DNA from: Geoglobus sp.
GTDB lineage: Archaea > Halobacteriota > Archaeoglobi > Archaeoglobales > Archaeoglobaceae
Direction: 5' to 3'
DNA length: 12,094 nt
NCBI GenBank assembly: GCA_027019885.1
Contig: JALUWC010000188.1
Coordinates: 1 to 12,094, forward strand
The position numbers were made by a program, and so were the translations under genes. A model generated the notes under the pieces. The model worked only from the letters and a program-made list of their open reading frames with translations, ran no database searches and was not told the origin of the DNA. Positions within the stretch are counted from its first letter, which is position 1. Each line of letters starts with the position of its first letter. This document shows positions 8,223 to 12,094 of the stretch, in pieces.

Positions 8223-9778
8223 CAAAGCCACCCCAGATTCTTCAATCTGCTATAAACCTTCCATGACTGGCTTGTTTTTGCCTCAACAAGTCCTCCAGAC
8301 TCTCTACCATCTATGTATGCCATTACTGCAGATACGGCAACAAGAATAACCTCATCCTGCCTCGATACCTCAATATGATCCCTCGTGAATATCTCGTAAA
8401 GCCTTGTTTTGAGATTGTTTATGTTTTTGATGGACGACAATACCCTCTCCGGAATATTTCTCTCCTCCACAAATCTTGTGTGGGTGTTACCCTTGACAAA
8501 TTCCTCATCCTCAACAACAACCATGTGGAAGGGGATGTTTGTTTCAACTCCCTCGATTATGTATTCATAAAGTGCCCTTCTCATTCTGGCAATTGCCTCA
8601 ATTCTTGTTCTTCCCCATGCAACGAGCTTCGAGATCATTGAATCATAGTAGGGTGTGATCTCATATCCCATATGGATTCCGCTGTCAACCCTCATTCCCG
8701 GTCCTCCCGGAGAGCGGTAATGCATTATCTTTCCGGTTCTTGGAAGAAAGTTCACTGGATCCTCAGCGTTTATTCTTGCCTCAATCGCATGTCCCCTTAT
8801 CCTCACATCATCCTGATCTATGCTCAATCCAACTCCAGATGCAACTCTTATCTGCTCCTTGACAATATCTATGCCTGTGATCATTTCCGTTATCGTGTGC
8901 TCAACCTGAAGACGGGCGTTCATTTCCAGAAAGTAAAGCTCTCCATCATGGAAAAGAAATTCCATTGTCCCTGCATTTGTGTATCCTATGTGCTTTGCTC
9001 CTTTTACAGCTATCCTGCCAAATTTTTCTCTCATCTCCTCGGTAAACACAGGTGATGGAGCCTCCTCTATGAGCTTCTGGTGCCTTCTCTGAATGCTGCA
9101 TTCTCTCTCACCAAGATGGATCACCTTTTTTCCATCTGAGAGAATCTGAAACTCGATGTGTCTCGGCTTTACAAGATACCTTTCGATGTAAACAGATGAA
9201 TCTCTGAAATATTTCTCACCAAGCTTTTTGCTTTTCTCAAATCCTTCTCTAACCTCCTTCTCGTTATTAGCTATGGAGATTCCTATGCCTCCTCCACCAC
9301 CACTCGCCTTTATAGCAACAGGATATCCAATTTTCTCCGCAACCTCAACAGCCTCATCCTCAGACTCAATGTTCTCCTTTCCCGGAACAACAGGAACTCC
9401 AGCCTCCTTCATGAGCATTCTTGCGTTTATCTTTGAACCCATTGCTGAAATGACTTTGTGAGAGGGGCCGATGAAGGTAATCCCCTCCTCCTCGCACCTT
9501 TTCGCAAATTCCGGATTCTCCGCCAAAAACCCGTAGCCGGGATGTATTGCCTCAGCTTCGCTCCTTTTTGCTGCATCAATTATCGCATCTATGTTCAGAT
9601 AACTTTTTGAAGGCTCAGCCTCCCCTATGAGATAGCACTCATCAGCATAAACCCTGTGAAAGGCTCTTTTGTCAACAACAGAATAAACCGCAACAGTTTT
9701 GATTCCAAGCTCCTTGCATGCCCTCATCACTCTTACCGCAATCTCCCCTCTGTTGGCAATCAGAATCTTGCGGAACAT
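8222..9778 (-). CDS. Biotin carboxylase subunit (pyruvate or acyl-CoA carboxylase)
   Basis: ATP-grasp enzyme that carboxylates a biotin carrier protein using bicarbonate and ATP. The 518-residue protein opens with [16 protein letters not shown]. It has the catalytic Lys157 before a glycine loop ([10 protein letters not shown]), [18 protein letters not shown] with Lys235, Glu273 (MEFL), Glu285 and Arg289 in [14 protein letters not shown], and [12 protein letters not shown]. The usual EMNPR is EMNAR here. Residues 443-518 form an extension beyond a typical bacterial AccC (about 450 residues). No biotin carrier or carboxyltransferase gene is in the window, so pyruvate carboxylase subunit A (PycA) and acyl-CoA carboxylase (AccC) cannot be separated. 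ATG 9778 is favoured over the TTG at 9793: a TATA box lies 28-29 nt before the ATG, and there is no Shine-Dalgarno sequence. It is the first gene of the operon. Confidence 0.92.
   Translation of the reverse strand: MFRKILIANRGEIAVRVMRACKELGIKTVAVYSVVDKRAFHRVYADECYLIGEAEPSKSYLNIDAIIDAAKRSEAEAIHPGYGFLAENPEFAKRCEEEGITFIGPSHKVISAMGSKINARMLMKEAGVPVVPGKENIESEDEAVEVAEKIGYPVAIKASGGGGGIGISIANNEKEVREGFEKSKKLGEKYFRDSSVYIERYLVKPRHIEFQILSDGKKVIHLGERECSIQRRHQKLIEEAPSPVFTEEMREKFGRIAVKGAKHIGYTNAGTMEFLFHDGELYFLEMNARLQVEHTITEMITGIDIVKEQIRVASGVGLSIDQDDVRIRGHAIEARINAEDPVNFLPRTGKIMHYRSPGGPGMRVDSGIHMGYEITPYYDSMISKLVAWGRTRIEAIARMRRALYEYIIEGVETNIPFHMVVVEDEEFVKGNTHTRFVEERNIPERVLSSIKNINNLKTRLYEIFTRDHIEVSRQDEVILVAVSAVMAYIDGRESGGLVEAKTSQSWKVYSRLKNLGWL
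8228..8234 (-). promoter_or_regulatory. Regulator ribosome binding site
   Basis: GGGGTGG in the last codons of accC lies five nt before ATG 8222. It decides against the upstream in-frame GTG (8231), which falls within this sequence. Confidence 0.55.
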
Positions 9779-9803
9779 TGCATTATTGCACAAGAGTGCA
9801 AGC

Positions 9804-9816
9804 TTTAAATGTTTCG
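9804..9816 (-). promoter_or_regulatory. Operon promoter before accC (BRE + TATA box)
   Basis: On the minus strand CGAAAC (9816-9811) is followed by a TTTAAA box (9809-9804) in a short spacer after the nitroreductase gene. The box centre is 28-29 nt before ATG 9778, so the predicted transcript starts within a few nt of the start codon. It is the best candidate for driving the seven-gene operon down to larB. Confidence 0.65.
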
Positions 9817-9832
9817 ATTACTTTAATAAGTC

Positions 9833-10378
9833 TCAAATTATTCTGCAGAATTCCTCAAACTTCTTTCTTTCAGGTCTTGCCAATTCCTGCTGTTTCTGCC
9901 ATTCAGAGAGCAGTTCATTTGGCTTTTCGGAATGATTTCCAACAACTACCAAAGCTATGAGATTGTCCTCTTCAGAAATTCCGATTGCCTCTTTTGCATC
10001 ATCAGGATTGTAACCTGCTATTGGATGAGCGATCAATCCAAGTTCTGTCGCCCTGAGAATGAGGAAAGCTGTGGCCATTCCCGTATCGAAAAGATAGTAC
10101 TCTCTATCGTCAACAACACAGTCAAAGTCCTTTCTTGAGTAAACTGCGATTATCATCGATGCCCTTGTAGCCCATGCATTTCCCTCTGGCAGAGCTCTGA
10201 AAAGCTCACTGAGTTTTTCTCTGCTCTTGACAAAAACAAATCTCCATGGCTGATTGTTGTAGCATGAAGGCGAGAGAGATGCATGATATGCAAGGTCCTT
10301 TATTAGGTTTTCAGAGATTTCACAGGCCTCAAGGGATCGGTAAGCCCTTCTCTTTTCAATTGCCTCATGCACATCCAT
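9833..10378 (-). CDS. Nitroreductase-family FMN oxidoreductase
   Basis: A 181-residue flavoprotein of the nitroreductase fold, expected to bind FMN as a dimer and reduce a small electrophile or flavin with NAD(P)H. The physiological substrate is unknown. Family signs are the N-terminal EAIEKRRAYRSL (FMN phosphate-binding arginines), SPSCYNNQPWRFVFV (34-48; the SPSxxNxQPW motif), the central helix FDTGMATAFLILRATELGL, and a C-terminal IALVVVGNHSEKP. One cysteine (Cys39) lies in the FMN motif. The start ATG has GGTGA seven nt upstream, so this gene uses a leadered mRNA, unlike accC. It is separated from accC by a spacer with its own promoter and from the upstream operon by 201 bp, so it is probably monocistronic. 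Confidence 0.9.
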   Translation of the reverse strand: MDVHEAIEKRRAYRSLEACEISENLIKDLAYHASLSPSCYNNQPWRFVFVKSREKLSELFRALPEGNAWATRASMIIAVYSRKDFDCVVDDREYYLFDTGMATAFLILRATELGLIAHPIAGYNPDDAKEAIGISEEDNLIALVVVGNHSEKPNELLSEWQKQQELARPERKKFEEFCRII

Positions 10379-10434
10379 AGGCTTTCACCGAAATTTATTC
10401 TTGGAATCAGCCACTTAACAGTTACGGCGGAAAG

Positions 10435-10444
10435 TTTCTAAACA
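10435..10444 (-). promoter_or_regulatory. Weak candidate promoter for the nitroreductase gene
   Basis: GTTTAGAAAC on the minus strand is the only TATA-like element at a sensible distance; its centre is about 61 nt before ATG 10378, which would give a leader of roughly 35 nt containing the GGTGA ribosome site. The match is poor and there is no clear BRE. I see no terminator, RNA gene or convincing small ORF in the rest of the 10379-10579 spacer. Confidence 0.25.
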
Positions 10445-10579
10445 TCCAATTGCTGTGATGGTTCTGAGTGGCACACACCCTAACTCTGCAACACTTTTTC
10501 CATTGAACTGCAGATAGCTTTTACCTTGTTTTCGTGAATTTAAATGATGTATTCTGGTCTCAGTTTTCAGTTTCAAATA

Positions 10580-10843
10580 CTATGTTCCAAGTTTGAATGA
10601 AGAGATGACAACAGCCATTACAAGAAAGAGAAGCAGAGATGAAGAGAGAAAGATTAGAAGCGATGTCCTAATAACAAATCCTGCTCTCTTTTCCCCTGCA
10701 AGCAGAAAAGCAAGTGAAACGCTCGAAACAAGTAAAAACAGTATCAGCTTTTCCAAGCTCATCAAAACAGCAAAGAGCATGAGGGCTGCAGTTGCCAATA
10801 GCATACCAAGAATTGCAAATGGTATGTAGGTTTTTGCCGACAT
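10580..10843 (-). CDS. Small three-helix membrane protein, unknown function
   Basis: An 87-residue, very hydrophobic protein that I do not recognise. Three membrane segments are apparent at about residues 7-28, 31-51 and 60-83, with a short basic loop (GEKRAG) between the second and third and almost no soluble part. The ATG at 10843 is preferred because AGAGGTGAT lies four nt upstream. The in-frame extension to 10888 would overlap the preceding gene by 41 bp and adds a charged, polar N-terminus. It begins four nt after the stop of the membrane-anchored protein upstream, so the two are probably co-translated and may interact. It is the last gene of its operon. Confidence 0.75.
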   Translation of the reverse strand: MSAKTYIPFAILGMLLATAALMLFAVLMSLEKLILFLLVSSVSLAFLLAGEKRAGFVIRTSLLIFLSSSLLLFLVMAVVISSFKLGT

Positions 10844-10846
10844 TAA

Positions 10847-10855
10847 ATCACCTCT
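10847..10855 (-). promoter_or_regulatory. Ribosome binding site of the 87-residue membrane protein
   Basis: AGAGGTGAT is a near-perfect match to the archaeal anti-Shine-Dalgarno sequence, overlaps the preceding gene's stop codon, and sets the start at ATG 10843. Confidence 0.65.
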
Positions 10856-11930
10856 GAGTGAGGATTTCTCGTTTAAACATCTTAACAATCTTTCCTTCCT
10901 CCAAATCTACGAATACAATTAGCGTTGCGTTTGCCAAACCGATCTTTACCGCTGGATACGCATGGAAATTACATTCTTCAATGTCCTGCCAGTAATCCAC
11001 CGAGACGTTTATGGAATAGTTCCTTCCAACCATGTCTCTGACGGTTTCATTTGACATAGCAATTCTGACAGCCTCCTCCTTTTGTTTTTTAGTTAAAGGA
11101 GCGAAATTGAGATAGAACTTAATCCCTTTTTTCTTCACCTCCATATTCTTTAAATCAACTGGAACTGCAAGTGTTATGCCACGAACCCAGGGAGGCCTCG
11201 TCTTCTGGGTGAGGAAGTAGACTATTGATGTGTTGTTGCCAGCCGAAACGACCTTGTAAATCTCAAAGTTGTAATCTATAAATTTCTGGACATCGGGATC
11301 GTTGAAGGCGAGTTTTGAAGCATAGGCCCCTTCCCTCCCCTGAAGTTCCGGCAAGGATACTTGCGGGATTGGAGGCTGAGGTACAGGGGTTTGTTTAATT
11401 TCTGGCGTTATGTTTAGTATTATGTTATAATATCCTATACCAAAGGTATCCCAATCCCATCTGGCGTACTTTCCTGCACTTTCAAAGTAATGGTACCATT
11501 CAACTTTCTCTTCGATTTCATATTTCCTGTGATCTCCACTCAAATTGAATTCGCAGGAGAAGTGGTAGGGTTCTCTATAATGGAGCGTTATATTCTCAGC
11601 ACAAACGAGCTTCCTGCTGGTAAGATCACAGCACTCGTTCTCGTTTATCCATGGACTCACAAATATTCTTACCCTAACAGGCAGTTCATCAGGGGGAGGA
11701 TATTCCTTGCTTTGGTAGTAATAGGCTTGTTTGTACTTGTAAACGACAATTGTTGAAAAATTTACGTGATAGGAATCACCAATTTTCTGGGTTGTATGGT
11801 TTTCGTTTTCGAACTCCACATTGAAATATGGTGGTTTATTGGTTGGAGTGAAGAATAAAATAAGGCTAATAGCAGATACACACAGAACTAAAATTAAAAT
11901 ATTGATCTTAGAGATGGTCTTAGGTCTCAT
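10848..11930 (-). CDS. Membrane-anchored surface protein with duplicated C-terminal domain
   Basis: A 360-residue protein of unknown function. Residues 9-28 form one uncleaved-looking membrane segment after a basic N-terminus (RPKTISK), so the rest should face outward. The outer part has an N-terminal beta-rich domain (about 35-175) with cysteines 100, 101, 110 and 126, a proline-rich linker (about 175-200), and two copies of a domain of about 80 residues (204-267 and 287-350), offset by exactly 83 residues. The second copy ends LIVFVDLEEGKIVKM, which resembles the end of PepSY domains. Eleven N-x-S/T sequons (Asn44 to Asn334) fit a glycosylated surface protein. It starts one nt after the stop of the preceding gene (TGAAATG) without a clear ribosome site, so translation is probably coupled. 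Confidence 0.8.
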   Translation of the reverse strand: MRPKTISKINILILVLCVSAISLILFFTPTNKPPYFNVEFENENHTTQKIGDSYHVNFSTIVVYKYKQAYYYQSKEYPPPDELPVRVRIFVSPWINENECCDLTSRKLVCAENITLHYREPYHFSCEFNLSGDHRKYEIEEKVEWYHYFESAGKYARWDWDTFGIGYYNIILNITPEIKQTPVPQPPIPQVSLPELQGREGAYASKLAFNDPDVQKFIDYNFEIYKVVSAGNNTSIVYFLTQKTRPPWVRGITLAVPVDLKNMEVKKKGIKFYLNFAPLTKKQKEEAVRIAMSNETVRDMVGRNYSINVSVDYWQDIEECNFHAYPAVKIGLANATLIVFVDLEEGKIVKMFKREILTQR

Positions 11931-11931
11931 T

Positions 11932-12094
11932 TCAGTAAACGAATGCTATTCCATTATTCCACTTATCCTCTCCGTCCACATTTTTGTAAGCATTGTCCTC
12001 AAAGTTGAATGGAAATATTCCATGATACCAGTACATCGTATTTGTCCCGGTCCAAGTGTTTGGATCGTTTAACTTGAAGAACTTGTCCAAACCA
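11932..12094 (-). CDS. C-terminus of an unidentified, probably exported protein (partial)
   Basis: An open frame enters from the right edge and runs 53 codons to a TGA at 11934-11932, one nt before the start of the next gene. The visible C-terminus is rich in Asn, Trp, Tyr, Phe and Asp (for example NTWTGTNTMYWYHGIFPF) and ends GIAFVY. Such composition is common in extracellular or surface beta domains. I recognise no family from it, and the N-terminus lies outside the window. Co-transcription with the membrane-anchored protein supports an envelope role, as inference only. Confidence 0.65.
   Translation of the reverse strand, partial: GLDKFFKLNDPNTWTGTNTMYWYHGIFPFNFEDNAYKNVDGEDKWNNGIAFVY

Noticed and set aside
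10389..10402. CCGAAATTTATTC on the plus strand, resembling BRE plus TATA
   Set aside because: No plausible plus-strand gene follows; the only downstream plus frame (10593-10829) is a shadow of the small membrane protein gene.
10455..10560. GTGATGG, CTGA and AATGATG motifs suggesting a C/D box RNA in the 10379-10579 spacer
   Set aside because: The C-like and D-like boxes are only a few nt apart, leaving no guide region, and the boxes are imperfect.
10379..10579. Intrinsic terminator after the envelope operon
   Set aside because: No T-tract on the minus strand and no stable hairpin is visible downstream of the stop at 10580.
10844..10888. Longer start for the small membrane protein, at 10888
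   Set aside because: It would overlap the preceding gene by 41 bp, while a near-perfect ribosome site directs ATG 10843.

Overview
The window looks like chromosome of a hyperthermophilic euryarchaeon of the Archaeoglobales (Archaeoglobus, Ferroglobus or Geoglobus type). The reasons are a macrodomain protein that closely matches what I remember of Archaeoglobus fulgidus Af1521, archaeal BRE/TATA promoters lying 25-30 nt before start codons, Shine-Dalgarno sequences of the GGTGAT/GGAGG type, and archaeal versions of PurC, LarB and biotin carboxylase. The species is an inference; no rRNA or tRNA is present to confirm it.

Left edge (1-800): trpC on the minus strand heads a tryptophan operon that leaves the window, and its stop overlaps the start of the next gene. 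A 95-bp spacer holds divergent promoters for trpC and for a macrodomain (ADP-ribose-binding) gene on the plus strand. The macrodomain gene runs tail-to-tail into larB, with a 27-bp coding overlap.

Centre (1379-9778): one tightly packed minus-strand cluster, in order of transcription accC/pycA (biotin carboxylase subunit), a small winged-helix regulator, purE (class II type), purC, carA, carB and larB. Every junction is an overlap or a gap of at most 26 bp, so the seven genes are probably one operon starting from a near-leaderless promoter at about 9804-9816, perhaps with an internal promoter before purC. Four of its activities (biotin carboxylase, AIR carboxylase, carbamoyl-phosphate synthase, LarB) add CO2 or bicarbonate to an acceptor. 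The products feed anaplerosis or acyl-CoA carboxylation, purines, pyrimidines plus arginine, and the nickel-pincer nucleotide cofactor. This shared inorganic-carbon theme, with a regulator inside the operon, is the most interesting feature of the window.

Right side (9833-12094): a single nitroreductase-family gene, then a 201-bp spacer, then the end of another minus-strand operon. That operon has the C-terminus of an unidentified protein cut by the window edge, a 360-residue membrane-anchored, sequon-rich protein with a tandem C-terminal duplication that looks PepSY-like, and an 87-residue three-helix membrane protein. These look like cell-surface or envelope genes of unknown function.

Several genes have longer in-frame extensions to TTG or GTG codons. 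I chose internal ATG starts for carB, larB, the regulator, accC and the 87-residue protein, because Shine-Dalgarno or TATA spacing supports them.
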